This document shows, in pieces, positions 9,104 through 16,714 of a stretch of DNA of 64,000 bases. The notes beneath the pieces were generated by a model. It made no database searches. It was not told where the DNA came from and saw only the letters and a list, made by a program, of their open reading frames with translations. The translations under genes and the position numbers were made by a program. Location of the stretch: positions 3,286,001 through 3,350,000 of the forward strand of contig NZ_CP034245.1 in the NCBI RefSeq assembly GCF_003931875.1, in the 5' to 3' direction. Source of the DNA: Microbacterium sp. 10M-3C3 (GTDB taxonomy: Bacteria; Actinomycetota; Actinomycetes; Actinomycetales; Microbacteriaceae). The stretch's first letter is position 1. The number at the start of each line of letters is the position of its first letter.

Positions 9104-9157
9104 GGAACTTCTGCTTCCCAAGCAGACAGCGCGGGTTCGATTCCCGTCAGCCCCTCC
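9104..9157 (+). tRNA. tRNA-Gly(CCC) 3' fragment, probable attachment site
   Basis: The sequence forms a perfect anticodon arm (TCTGC 9110-9114, loop TTCCCAA 9115-9121 with anticodon CCC, GCAGA 9122-9126), a T arm (GCGGG TTCGATT CCCGT, 9131-9147) and the 3' acceptor strand CAGCCCC plus TCC. The 5' half is not tRNA-like: bases 9084-9103 cannot pair as acceptor or D stem. This is the classic look of a tRNA used as attB, with the 3' part regenerated at the far end of an integrated element. It should not be functional; an intact tRNA-Gly copy is expected at the other end. A degenerate tRNA pseudogene is the alternative. Confidence 0.65.
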
Positions 9158-9160
9158 GAT

Positions 9161-9195
9161 GGTCCGGAGTGCCGCCGAAGGCGGCGCGCCGGACC
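9161..9195 (+). terminator. Hairpin terminator after the tRNA fragment
   Basis: Arms GGTCCGG and CCGGACC enclose a second paired block GCCGCC/GGCGGC, followed by TTT. It sits 4 bp after the tRNA 3' end, as expected for the original tRNA gene terminator carried by the core genome. The run to 9425 beyond it holds no gene; it contains an inverted copy of the T-arm core (GGGAATCGAAC at 9210-9220). Confidence 0.55.
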
Positions 9196-9425
9196 TTTCG
9201 CGTCGCCGCGGGAATCGAACAGCCGGCCCAGCCGGCGTCGTTGGTTGGGCCCCCGCGGAGGCTCCGCGCGGCGCGCAGCGACGCGTGGAGTGCGGGGACC
9301 GTCAGCCCCTCCACGAGTCATCGCCGGGGCACCATCGCGCCGTCCAGACAGCACGCTGCACGCGGGGCCGCGGTGGTGTTTCGGCGGGTGGATGGTGACT
9401 CGGCGCATGGCCGCGCCCACGTCGG

Positions 9426-9977
9426 CTACGCGAGCAGCTCGGACGACGGCACGACGCGCGCGTAGGCGCTGCCGAGCGCGGCGAGGAACGCGGCGTGCAC
9501 GGATGCGCCGGGCACGCGCACGCCGCCGAACTCGAGGTCGGGGGCCGCGCAGGCGTCGGCGACCACCGTCACGTCGTACCCGAGGTCGGCCGCCGCGCGG
9601 ACGGTCGCGTCCACGCACATGCTCGTCATCATCCCCGCCACGACGAGCCGCGTGCCGCCGACCGAGCGCAGCAGCTCGTCCAGCCCGGTGTCCACGAAGG
9701 CGTTCGGCGCGCGCTTGACGACGACCGCCTCGCCCTCGGAGGGCGCGACGCGCGCGTCGATCTCGGCGCCGGGCGTGCCCGCCTCGAGGAACCCGCGCTC
9801 GCTCTCGTGCCGCACGTGCACCACCGCGCCGCCGCGCTGCCGGTGCGCGGCGAGGACGGATGCAGCGGCGCCGGCCGCCGCATCCGGGTCCACGAGCGGA
9901 TGGCGTCCCCCCGGGAAGTAGTCGCGCTGCAGGTCGATCAGCAGCAGCGTGGGCTCGCTCGTCGTCGGCTCGATCAC
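9426..9977 (-). CDS. Isochorismatase-family cysteine hydrolase
   Basis: A 183-residue protein with the whole catalytic triad of the isochorismatase/nicotinamidase fold: Asp in TLLLIDLQRDYFPGG near residue 15, Lys in VVVKRAPNAF, and the nucleophilic Cys in MMTSMCVDATVRAA near residue 117. Members hydrolyse amides or vinyl ethers (nicotinamide, isochorismate, carbamoyl compounds); the substrate cannot be told from sequence. It is transcribed divergently from a GntR regulator across an 84-bp gap holding a palindrome, so it is probably one of that regulator's targets. Cytosolic, usual family length. Confidence 0.85.
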   Translation of the reverse strand: MIEPTTSEPTLLLIDLQRDYFPGGRHPLVDPDAAAGAAASVLAAHRQRGGAVVHVRHESERGFLEAGTPGAEIDARVAPSEGEAVVVKRAPNAFVDTGLDELLRSVGGTRLVVAGMMTSMCVDATVRAAADLGYDVTVVADACAAPDLEFGGVRVPGASVHAAFLAALGSAYARVVPSSELLA

Positions 9978-10022
9978 GCCTCATTCTCGCTGGCCGCGGC
10001 CCCTCCCACGGCGGTGGCAGAA

Positions 10023-10033
10023 TTGTCTGACAA
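10023..10033. promoter_or_regulatory. GntR/FadR-type operator palindrome
   Basis: TTGTCTGACAA is a perfect inverted repeat (TTGTC-T-GACAA) 29 bp before the GntR start and 45 bp before the divergent hydrolase start. FCD-type GntR regulators bind sites of this shape, so autoregulation and control of both directions is likely. Confidence 0.6.
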
Positions 10034-10061
10034 ACTGCCTGGCGGCGCGGAGAGGAGCGGC

Positions 10062-10820
10062 ATGGACTGGTCGAGCCTGCGCCGCTCGACGGGGCTGTCG
10101 GTGCCCGATCGCCTCGCGCTCGACCTCGAGCGGGCGATCCTCGACGGGGAGCTCCGCCCCGGCGACCGCCTCCCGAACGAGCACGCCCTGTCGGCGGAGC
10201 TCGGCGTCTCCCGCGTCTCGGTGCGCCAGGCGCTCCACGAGCTCGAGCAGCGCGGGCTGCTCGATCGACGCCCCGGTCGCGGCACCGTCGTGCAGGATCC
10301 CGCCGGCCGTGCCGGCGACGCCGGCGCCTCGCTCTCCGCGCTCCTCGAGCCCACGCCGGACGGCGACCTCGCCCGCATCATGGAGCTGCGCGCGGTCGTC
10401 GAGCCTCCGATCGCCGCGCTGGCCGCCGTCCGTGTGCGTCCGCGCGACGTCGCGCAGCTCCGGGCGCTCGTCGCCGACATGGAGGCCGAGACCGACCTCG
10501 CGCGCTACGGCGAGCTCGACCGCGCGTTCCATCAGGCGATCGCGCAGTACACGCACAATCCGCTGCTCGCGCAGCTGACCGCGCTCATCGCCGACCACAT
10601 CGCCCCCGCGCGCCGCAGCGACCTGCAGACACCCGAGCGGCGCCGCACCTCGACCGCAGCGCACCGGCTCATCGTCGACGCGGTCGCCGTGCACGACGGG
10701 CCCGCCGCCGAGGCCGCGGCGCGCGCGCACGTGCACACCGTCCGCGAACACGTGCTGCACGCCGCCGACACCCCTCACCGCCGCACCGACGGCGTCGCCC
10801 CCGACCAGGAGACCCGATGA
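10062..10820 (+). CDS. GntR-family (FadR/FCD) transcriptional regulator
   Basis: 252 residues. The N-terminal winged helix shows DRLALDLERAILDGELRPGD, LPNEHALSAELGVSRVSVRQ and LEQRGLLDRRPGRGTVV, the standard GntR signature. The C-terminal all-helical FCD ligand domain contains the Asp/His metal-site pattern (ELDRAFHQAIAQYTHNPLL, later HRLIVDAV and ARAHVHTVREH). I chose the ATG at 10062, preceded by AGAGGAG. The stop overlaps the TauE-like gene start by ATGA, so the exporter is translationally coupled and probably under the same control. The effector is likely a small organic acid (family knowledge). Confidence 0.92.
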   Translation: MDWSSLRRSTGLSVPDRLALDLERAILDGELRPGDRLPNEHALSAELGVSRVSVRQALHELEQRGLLDRRPGRGTVVQDPAGRAGDAGASLSALLEPTPDGDLARIMELRAVVEPPIAALAAVRVRPRDVAQLRALVADMEAETDLARYGELDRAFHQAIAQYTHNPLLAQLTALIADHIAPARRSDLQTPERRRTSTAAHRLIVDAVAVHDGPAAEAAARAHVHTVREHVLHAADTPHRRTDGVAPDQETR

Positions 10821-11611
10821 CCTCACCCACCCCGGATGCGCCGGCCCTGCCGCGCGCGTCGCTGCTCGCCCTGATCCTCCTCGGCCTGGTCGCGGGCTAT
10901 CTGTCGGGGCTGTTCGGCGTCGGCGGCGGCATCATCGTCGTGCCCGCGCTCCTCATCCTCGGCTACGACCAGCGGCGGGCGGCCGGCACCTCGGTGGCGG
11001 CCATCCTGCCCACCTCGGTCGTCGGCACGATCAGCTACGCGCTGACCGGGCACATCGACTGGATCGCCGGCATCGCGCTCGCGGTCGGCGCCATCGCGGG
11101 CGCGCAGATCGGCACGTTCCTGCTCGCACGACTGTCGCGACGGGCGCTCTTCTGGTCGTTCCTCGTCTTCCTCGTGTTCTCGGCGGTGAGCCTGTGGTTC
11201 AGCGTCCCCGAGCGTGACGACACGATCGCGCTCACCGTGTGGACCGTGCTGGCGCTGGTCGGAGCAGGTATCGTCACGGGCATCCTCTCGGGCGTGCTCG
11301 GGGTCGGCGGCGGGATCATCGTCGTCCCCGCTCTCATGTTCTTCTTCGGCGCGAGCGACCTCGTCGCGAAGGGCACGTCGCTGTTCATGATGATCCCCGG
11401 CTCGATCTCGGCGACGATCGGCAACGCCCGGCGCGGCAACGTCGACCTGCGCGGGGGCCTCGCGATCGGCATCGCCGCGTGCTGCGCGTCGCCGCTCGGC
11501 CTCCTCACCGCCACCGCGATCACCCCGCTGTGGTCCAACATCGCGTTCTCGGTGCTCATCGCTGCGATCACGGTGCAGCTGGTGGTCCGGAACATCCGCC
11601 GGCGGGCCTGA
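10817..11611 (+). CDS. TSUP (TauE/SafE) sulfite/anion exporter family membrane protein
   Basis: 264 residues, about eight membrane segments in two homologous halves; each half repeats the glycine motif GVGGGIIVVPAL (near residues 36 and 167). TSUP proteins move sulfite, sulfoacetate or other small organic anions across the cytoplasmic membrane. It overlaps the upstream GntR gene by 4 bp, so the regulator probably senses the transported compound or a metabolite of it. Substrate unknown. Confidence 0.9.
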   Translation: MTSPTPDAPALPRASLLALILLGLVAGYLSGLFGVGGGIIVVPALLILGYDQRRAAGTSVAAILPTSVVGTISYALTGHIDWIAGIALAVGAIAGAQIGTFLLARLSRRALFWSFLVFLVFSAVSLWFSVPERDDTIALTVWTVLALVGAGIVTGILSGVLGVGGGIIVVPALMFFFGASDLVAKGTSLFMMIPGSISATIGNARRGNVDLRGGLAIGIAACCASPLGLLTATAITPLWSNIAFSVLIAAITVQLVVRNIRRRA

Positions 11612-11721
11612 CTTCTGAGCGGGGGTCGCTCGGGGCCTGGCAGCCGGCGGCAACCGCGCGGAGAATCTCCGGGAGATCCACGGCTGTGACGAGGCGGGGC
11701 GCACGAGGAAGCGGGCAAGAC

Positions 11722-12597
11722 ATGAGCGTGTTCCGACAGGACGCACTGCACTCCCGAGTCGCCGTCGTCACGGGCGCTGCGCGCGGCATCGGCCGCGCGG
11801 CCGCGGCCGCCCTGGCGCATGCCGGAGCGGACGTCGTCGGCATCGACATCTGCGCCGTGGCCTCGGCGCGCAACACGTACCCTCCGGCCACGCGTGAGGA
11901 TCTCGAGGAGACCGGACGGATGGTCGCCGCGGCCGGCGTGCGGTGGACGGGCATCGTCGCGGATCAGCGGGACATCGGGGCCCTTCGCGACGCGCGCGAC
12001 ACGATCCTCGAGCAATTCGGTCGGATCGACATCCTCTTCGCCAACGCCGGGATCCAGGCCTTCGTCCCCTTGCTCGAGATGGAGGACGCCGACTGGCACG
12101 ACACGATCGATGTGAACCTCACGGGCACCGCGAACGCCCTGCGTGCGTTCGCGCCCGCCCTCGTCTCCGCCGGGGGCGGCAGCATCATCGTGACCTCGTC
12201 CACGCAGGGCCAGCATGGCACCCTCGACGGCTCCGCATACTCGGCGTCGAAGTGGGGGATCATCGGGCTGATGAAGTCCGCCGCGCTCGAGCTCGGACCG
12301 CACGGGGTGAGGGTCAACGCGCTCATCCCGGGGCTCATCGACACGGCGCTGACCCGCCACGAAGGCCGCTACGCGCAGGCGCTCCGCGTGGGCGGCACGG
12401 AGCCCACCGGCGACGAGGCGACCGACGAGCGGAGCGCTGAGAAGGCGCTGTCCGGCAAGCTCCCGCTTCGCCGGCCCTGGCTGGAGCCGGAGTCGGTGGC
12501 GCCCGCGGTGGTCTTCCTGGCGTCGGATGCCGCGGCCCTCGTCTCCGGCACGAGCTTCGCCGTCACCGGGGGCGACAGCGCGAACGTGACCGCCTGA
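11722..12597 (+). CDS. SDR oxidoreductase, mycofactocin-coupled type
   Basis: 291-residue Rossmann-fold dehydrogenase: cofactor loop VTGAARGIG (16-24), NAG at 108-110, catalytic Ser160, Tyr173 and Lys177 (YSASK). After strand beta-2 it carries the extra loop DICAVASARNTYPPATRED, which is typical of mycofactocin-associated or carveol-dehydrogenase-like SDRs that hold NAD(H) tightly. The ATG at 11722 has GAGGAAG 10 bp upstream. It faces a MmyB-type regulator convergently (33 bp apart). The substrate, probably an alcohol or terpenoid, is unknown; no mft genes are in view. Confidence 0.87.
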   Translation: MSVFRQDALHSRVAVVTGAARGIGRAAAAALAHAGADVVGIDICAVASARNTYPPATREDLEETGRMVAAAGVRWTGIVADQRDIGALRDARDTILEQFGRIDILFANAGIQAFVPLLEMEDADWHDTIDVNLTGTANALRAFAPALVSAGGGSIIVTSSTQGQHGTLDGSAYSASKWGIIGLMKSAALELGPHGVRVNALIPGLIDTALTRHEGRYAQALRVGGTEPTGDEATDERSAEKALSGKLPLRRPWLEPESVAPAVVFLASDAAALVSGTSFAVTGGDSANVTA

Positions 12598-12630
12598 CGT
12601 GCTCGGCGTCGCGCGAACCGCGATCGGATG

Positions 12631-13443
12631 TCAGGTCGACGTGACCCCGGCGGATGCGGCGAGCGCATCGAGCACGTGCGCGGTGCGGGAGCCCGGCTCG
12701 GCGCCGTAGATCGTGACGGTGTAGCCGCTGAGATCGGGAAGGAAGAAGTTCTGGATGCGCAGGGTCAGGGTGCCGATCCCCGGCGCCTCCGCCGTGACCG
12801 CGCGGTCCATGAGCACCCGCACCTCGTGACGTGCCCAGATGCGGACGAAGTCGGGATCCGCGGACAGCTGCCGCACGACCTCCTGGTAGCGCGGTGACCT
12901 GTCGTCGCCGAGGTAGCGCAGCGCTCCCGCCGTCTCCCGCGCCATGTACTCCCAGTCGTCCAGCTGCGCGCGCGTCTCGGGCGTGAAGGCCAGCAGGGCG
13001 GCGTTCGCCCCGACATCGATCGCGCCGTGGGAGACGGCGGCCATCGACCGGTTCGCCGCGACGATGTCGAGGTTGGAGTCGGCGACGTACGCGGGCGTCG
13101 AGCCCCAGTGACCCAGCACCCCGTCGAGACGGCCGCGGTCCACGTCGGTCGGGACCGACCGCGTGCCGACGCCCGTCAGCCGGTACATGTAGTCGATGCC
13201 GACGCCGGTGAGGCGGAGTGCGCGGCCGAGGGCGTCGATGATCTGCGGCGAGGGCGTGCCCGCGCGGCCTTGCTCCAGACGCATGTAGTAGTCGACGCTC
13301 ATGCCCGCCCGCTGCGCGACCTCGTCGCGCCGCAGTCCAGCGACGCGGCGTCCGGACGCGCATGCGATGCCGACGTCCTCCGGCCGGCAGTCCTCCCGCC
13401 GGGCGCGCAGGAACGCTCCGAGAGTCGAGCCGCGGGTGTTCAT
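12631..13443 (-). CDS. MmyB-like helix-turn-helix transcriptional regulator
   Basis: 270 residues. The N-terminal Xre-type HTH shows the signature GRRVAGLRRDEVAQRAGMSV DYYMRLEQGR (two adjoining stretches, about 31-60), followed by the MmyB ligand-binding domain with the characteristic DSNLDIVAANRSM and LTLRIQNFFLPDLSGYTV segments. Members are actinobacterial regulators, often next to the SDR or efflux gene they control, and some bind fatty acids. The ATG at 13443 is preceded by CTGGAGGAAG. It is divergent from an SGNH lipoprotein gene and convergent with an SDR gene. Confidence 0.9.
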   Translation of the reverse strand: MNTRGSTLGAFLRARREDCRPEDVGIACASGRRVAGLRRDEVAQRAGMSVDYYMRLEQGRAGTPSPQIIDALGRALRLTGVGIDYMYRLTGVGTRSVPTDVDRGRLDGVLGHWGSTPAYVADSNLDIVAANRSMAAVSHGAIDVGANAALLAFTPETRAQLDDWEYMARETAGALRYLGDDRSPRYQEVVRQLSADPDFVRIWARHEVRVLMDRAVTAEAPGIGTLTLRIQNFFLPDLSGYTVTIYGAEPGSRTAHVLDALAASAGVTST

Positions 13444-13453
13444 CTTCCTCCAG

Positions 13454-13470
13454 GACATGAACTCTATGTC
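13454..13470. promoter_or_regulatory. Inverted repeat before the MmyB-like gene
   Basis: GACAT-N7-ATGTC starts 10 bp upstream of the regulator's start codon, overlapping its ribosome site region. It is a candidate autoregulatory operator; only the symmetry supports this. Confidence 0.35.
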
Positions 13471-13554
13471 GCCCGGAGCGGCGCTTCCGACACGGCCGGG
13501 CGCAGCGCGGAGCGGGGTCGCCATCCGCCGCTGCATCCGTGACGAAGATGGAGC

Positions 13555-14244
13555 ATGCGCCGCCTCCCCCTCGCCTCGTCCCTCATCGGTCTCGTCGCGG
13601 TCGCCCTCGGGGTGACGGCGTGCGCGGCTCCCGCGGCCGCCCCCGGTCCGCCCACGGGCGGCGGCCCGGTTGTGGCGTTCTACGGCGACTCGTACACGCT
13701 CGGCACGGGCGCCTCGGCACCCGAGAAGCGCTGGTCGTCGATCATCTGCGCCGGGCGCGGCTGGCGCGAGTTCAATCCGAGCGTGAACGGGCTGGGATTC
13801 GTCAACAACCGCACGACCGTCGGCGACGGCGATCTGCCCGACCGGATCATCGCGGAGCGGCCCGACATCGTCTTCGTCACGATGGGCCTCAACGACAACT
13901 TCAGCTACGACCGTGCCGCGGGCCGCATCCGCACCGCGATCCACGACGACCTCGAGCGTCTGCGCGACGCGCTGCCCGACGCGCGCTTCGTCGTGGTCGA
14001 GCCGTTCTGGTACACCGCCCAGCGCCCCGCATCCGTGGCGGCGATCATCGGCTGGGTGCGCGAGGAGGCCGAGGCGATCGGCGCCGACTGGATCCCCGGT
14101 GCCAGCCGCTGGCTCGACGGGCACTACGCCGACGACGCCGACAGCTGGATGGCCGCCGACGGCCTGCACCCCGACGACACCGGCTATGCGCGCATGGCGG
14201 AGCGCATGGATGCGGCGCTGCGCGCGCTGGATCCGCCGCTCTGA
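13555..14244 (+). CDS. SGNH/GDSL-type hydrolase, secreted lipoprotein
   Basis: 229 residues. A signal peptide ends in lipobox VTAC with lipidated Cys23, so the protein is anchored on the outside of the membrane. The SGNH fold is shown by GDSYT (Ser46), GLNDN (oxyanion Asn) and DGLHPDDTGY (catalytic Asp/His). Such enzymes hydrolyse esters or remove acetyl groups from polysaccharides or lipids. The gene follows the divergent MmyB regulator by about 110 bp. Substrate not predictable. Confidence 0.85.
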   Translation: MRRLPLASSLIGLVAVALGVTACAAPAAAPGPPTGGGPVVAFYGDSYTLGTGASAPEKRWSSIICAGRGWREFNPSVNGLGFVNNRTTVGDGDLPDRIIAERPDIVFVTMGLNDNFSYDRAAGRIRTAIHDDLERLRDALPDARFVVVEPFWYTAQRPASVAAIIGWVREEAEAIGADWIPGASRWLDGHYADDADSWMAADGLHPDDTGYARMAERMDAALRALDPPL

Positions 14245-14259
14245 CGCGCGTGCGGCAGG

Positions 14260-15213
14260 TCAGCCGAGCGGCTCGGCCAGCGGCGGCTCCTCGCTCGCCG
14301 GGCCGGACCCGCCGGATTCTCCCGAGGAGGCGGATGCCGCGGGCCGCGCCCGCGCGGCGGTCAGCACCGCGCCGATCGAGGCGGCGATGACGAGCGCGAT
14401 GCCGACGACCTCGAGCCACGACAGGTGCTGGCCGAGGAGGACGAACCCGGCTAGGGAAGCGGTCGCCGGGCCCAGGCTCATGAGGATCGCGAAGGCCGCC
14501 GCCGGCAGGCGCCGCAGCGCGATGAGCTCGAGCGCGTAGGGGATCGTCGAGGAGAGGACGGCCACGGCCGCGCCGACGGCCAGCAGGTCGACGCGCAGCA
14601 GCGCGCCGCCGGCCTGGACGATCCCGAAGGGCAGTGCGAGCAGCGCACCGAAGGCCATCGCGAGCGCGAGCCCGTCGAGCTTGGGGAACTCGGCGCCGAC
14701 GCGCGCGGACGCGAGGATGTACAGCGCCCAGCTCGCCGCGGCGCCCAGCGCGAACACGACGCCCAGCGGGTCGAGTCGGTCCCATCCGCCACCGCCCAGC
14801 GCGGCGACGCCGACGAGTGCGAGCCCTGCCCACACGAGGGCCGACGCGCGTCGGCTCGCGATGATCGACAGCGCGAGCGGGCCCAGCACCTCGATCGTGA
14901 CCGTGACCCCCAGCGGCAGCCGCTCCAGCGCGAGGTAGAAGAGCCCGTTCATCGTGGCGAGGACGAGGCCGAAGGCGAGCACCGACGTCCAGCCGCGGCG
15001 GGAGTGCCCGCGCAGGCTCGGCCGCGCGATGAGCAGCAGCAGCACGGCGGAGAACACCAGGCGCAGCATGACCATGCCGAGCGGGCCGACGTCGTCGAAG
15101 AGCAGCACGGCCAGCGACGCGCCGACCTCCTGGCACAGCAGCCCCGCGACGACGAGCGTGACCGCGAGACCCGAGCCGCGTCGTGGGGCTCCGGATGCGG
15201 CGGCGCCGCTCAT
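14260..15213 (-). CDS. EamA-family transporter (RhtA-like exporter)
   Basis: 317 residues with ten predicted membrane segments made of two EamA repeats; TIEVLGPLALSI in the first and ASWALYILASARVG in the second are typical of the RhtA/threonine-homoserine exporter branch. It probably exports amino acids or related metabolites. The tail (last 30 residues) is rich in Ala, Ser, Gly and Glu and cytosolic. I chose the ATG at 15213; the frame remains open to 15429 but that extension is arginine-rich shadow. It converges on the SGNH gene. Confidence 0.85.
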   Translation of the reverse strand: MSGAAASGAPRRGSGLAVTLVVAGLLCQEVGASLAVLLFDDVGPLGMVMLRLVFSAVLLLLIARPSLRGHSRRGWTSVLAFGLVLATMNGLFYLALERLPLGVTVTIEVLGPLALSIIASRRASALVWAGLALVGVAALGGGGWDRLDPLGVVFALGAAASWALYILASARVGAEFPKLDGLALAMAFGALLALPFGIVQAGGALLRVDLLAVGAAVAVLSSTIPYALELIALRRLPAAAFAILMSLGPATASLAGFVLLGQHLSWLEVVGIALVIAASIGAVLTAARARPAASASSGESGGSGPASEEPPLAEPLG

Positions 15214-15259
15214 GGCGCGCCGATCCGCGGCGAGCGGCCGGCGGCGCTCTGGTAACGGC

Positions 15260-16534
15260 TCACGCCGCGGGCGGCGGGCAGATGGCGTTGCCGAGGATCG
15301 CGTCGTGCCACTGCTGGGCGCTCCACGGCAGCCCCGCCTCGGGCGCGGTCTGGCCCGACGCGGCCGGCGCCTTCGAGGCGATCGCGGCGAGCTCCCACGC
15401 GAGCCATCCGCTGATCGCGGGGTTCGCACCCGAGTTGTTGAGCACCACCGCGACCGTCAGGCCGGTCGTCGGGTCGGCGAACGCTGCCGTCATGTACCCC
15501 GGGATCGAGCCGAACTGGCCGATGAGAGAGCCCGCCTGGTAGGCGCCGCCGGCCGCGGTGAACCACGTCGGCTGGTCGGGCGCGACGGCCGTCGGCGACG
15601 CGAAGCGCTCGGAGGCGTCGGGCGTGAGCGCACGCGTCGCGAGCGCCTGCGCGTAGCGGCCGAGGTCGGTGATGTCGGTGACCGCGCCGGCGTCGGCGCC
15701 GCCGATGCTCGCCGAGATGTCGGTGAACTCCGCCGGCTCCGCGCAGTTCCACGCGCCCGCTGCATCCGTCACCGACCAGTGTCCGTCGAGCACCGGGCCG
15801 GGTCCGGGGGGTGCCGGCACGCGCGACGGCAGGCTCGTCGCCTGCAGTCCCAGCGGCTCGGCGATGCGCTCCTGGATGAGATCGCTCAGGTCTTCGCCGG
15901 CGGCGCGCTCGAGCGCGGCACCGAGGAGGAGATAGCCGGCGTCGGAATCGCGGTAGGCCGTGCCCGGCTCGGTGCGATCCTGGCCGAGCCCGTAGCCGGC
16001 GAGTTCTCGCGGGTCCCACTGACGCTCGGGGTTGGAGAACACGAGGCCCTGCAGCTGCGGCATGTAGGACCCGATGCCCGACGTGCCGTCGCACAGCTGT
16101 TCGAGCGTCACGTTGCCCAGGTCGGGGAAGCCGCTGACCCACTTCGTCACCGGGTCGTCGAGCTTGACGGTGCCCTCGGCGGCCAGCTCGTAGAACACGT
16201 CGCACGTCATGCCGCGCGTGACGTCGGCGGCACGGAAGGCCATGTCGGTCGTGACCTCGGCGCCGCCGGTGGTCGTGGTGCCCAGGCCCGCCACCCAGCT
16301 GCCGCTCCACGGCGCCCACACGCCCACGATCGCGCCGGTCGACCCCGTCGCGCCCATCGCGCTCGTGACCGCCGCCTCGAGCTGCGCCCGGGTGTCGTCG
16401 GGGAGGGCGCCGTCGCTCTGCGCCGGCAGGTCGATCGAGACGGTCTGGGGCGCCGAGCACCCGGTCAGCACGGTAAGGAGCGAGATCGCGCCGACGGTCG
16501 TAGCCGCGATGCCACGCAGGACGCGGTTGCGCAT
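15260..16534 (-). CDS. Beta-lactamase-fold lipoprotein, catalytic motifs lost
   Basis: 424 residues with signal peptide and lipobox LTGC (Cys26). The overall layout is that of class C beta-lactamase/serine-hydrolase (Pfam Beta-lactamase) proteins, but the SxxK nucleophile motif reads DVTR (104-107, in MAFRAADVTRGMTC), the usual LxxHTSG block reads CDGTSG, the YxN position is YRD (194-196), and the final HxG block is QFGSIPGY. A working serine hydrolase is therefore unlikely; a binding or scaffolding role on the cell surface is possible. The frame is intact and full length, which argues against a decaying gene. Upstream of it is the iron-regulated heme-oxygenase gene, divergent. Confidence 0.8.
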   Translation of the reverse strand: MRNRVLRGIAATTVGAISLLTVLTGCSAPQTVSIDLPAQSDGALPDDTRAQLEAAVTSAMGATGSTGAIVGVWAPWSGSWVAGLGTTTTGGAEVTTDMAFRAADVTRGMTCDVFYELAAEGTVKLDDPVTKWVSGFPDLGNVTLEQLCDGTSGIGSYMPQLQGLVFSNPERQWDPRELAGYGLGQDRTEPGTAYRDSDAGYLLLGAALERAAGEDLSDLIQERIAEPLGLQATSLPSRVPAPPGPGPVLDGHWSVTDAAGAWNCAEPAEFTDISASIGGADAGAVTDITDLGRYAQALATRALTPDASERFASPTAVAPDQPTWFTAAGGAYQAGSLIGQFGSIPGYMTAAFADPTTGLTVAVVLNNSGANPAISGWLAWELAAIASKAPAASGQTAPEAGLPWSAQQWHDAILGNAICPPPAA

Positions 16535-16679
16535 CGCCACCCCCGGAAAGTGAAGCCGTGCGCCGGACGCGGCGCACACAGAATTCAAACACACGCACCC
16601 GCGCGACTCCTGCGAACGTCACGGACCTGCGCGGCGCGGGGCGGACGCACCCGTCGCACGCGCGAAGCGAAACTCTGAC

Positions 16680-16698
16680 TTAGGGTCACCTAACCTGT
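16680..16698 (+). promoter_or_regulatory. DtxR/IdeR-type iron box
   Basis: TTAGGGTCACCTAACCTGT matches the DtxR consensus TTAGGTTAGCCTAACCTAA at 14 of 19 positions and ends 16 bp before the heme-oxygenase start. This predicts repression when ferrous iron is plentiful. Confidence 0.7.
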
Positions 16699-16714
16699 GC
16701 CGTAGGATGGCGTC

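Larger units (their letters stand above)
2152..9157. mobile_element. Right part of an integrated mobilizable element ending in tRNA-Gly
   Basis: The relaxase, the PHP-SMC ATPase and the tRNA-Gly 3' fragment at the right edge together indicate an integrated mobilizable element. The right limit (about 9157) is set by the tRNA fragment, after which ordinary core genes resume. The left limit is not visible; the arsR/hisD pair may also be inside. No integrase is seen in the window, so it should lie further left or be lost. Base composition of the ATPase gene is noticeably less GC-rich than the core genes to the right. Confidence 0.5.

Noticed and set aside
9082..9984. Minus-strand frame ending in LTGIEPALSAWEAEVPKC
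   Set aside because: This is the well-known false protein read from the antisense strand of a tRNA-Gly gene, fused to a shadow of the isochorismatase gene.
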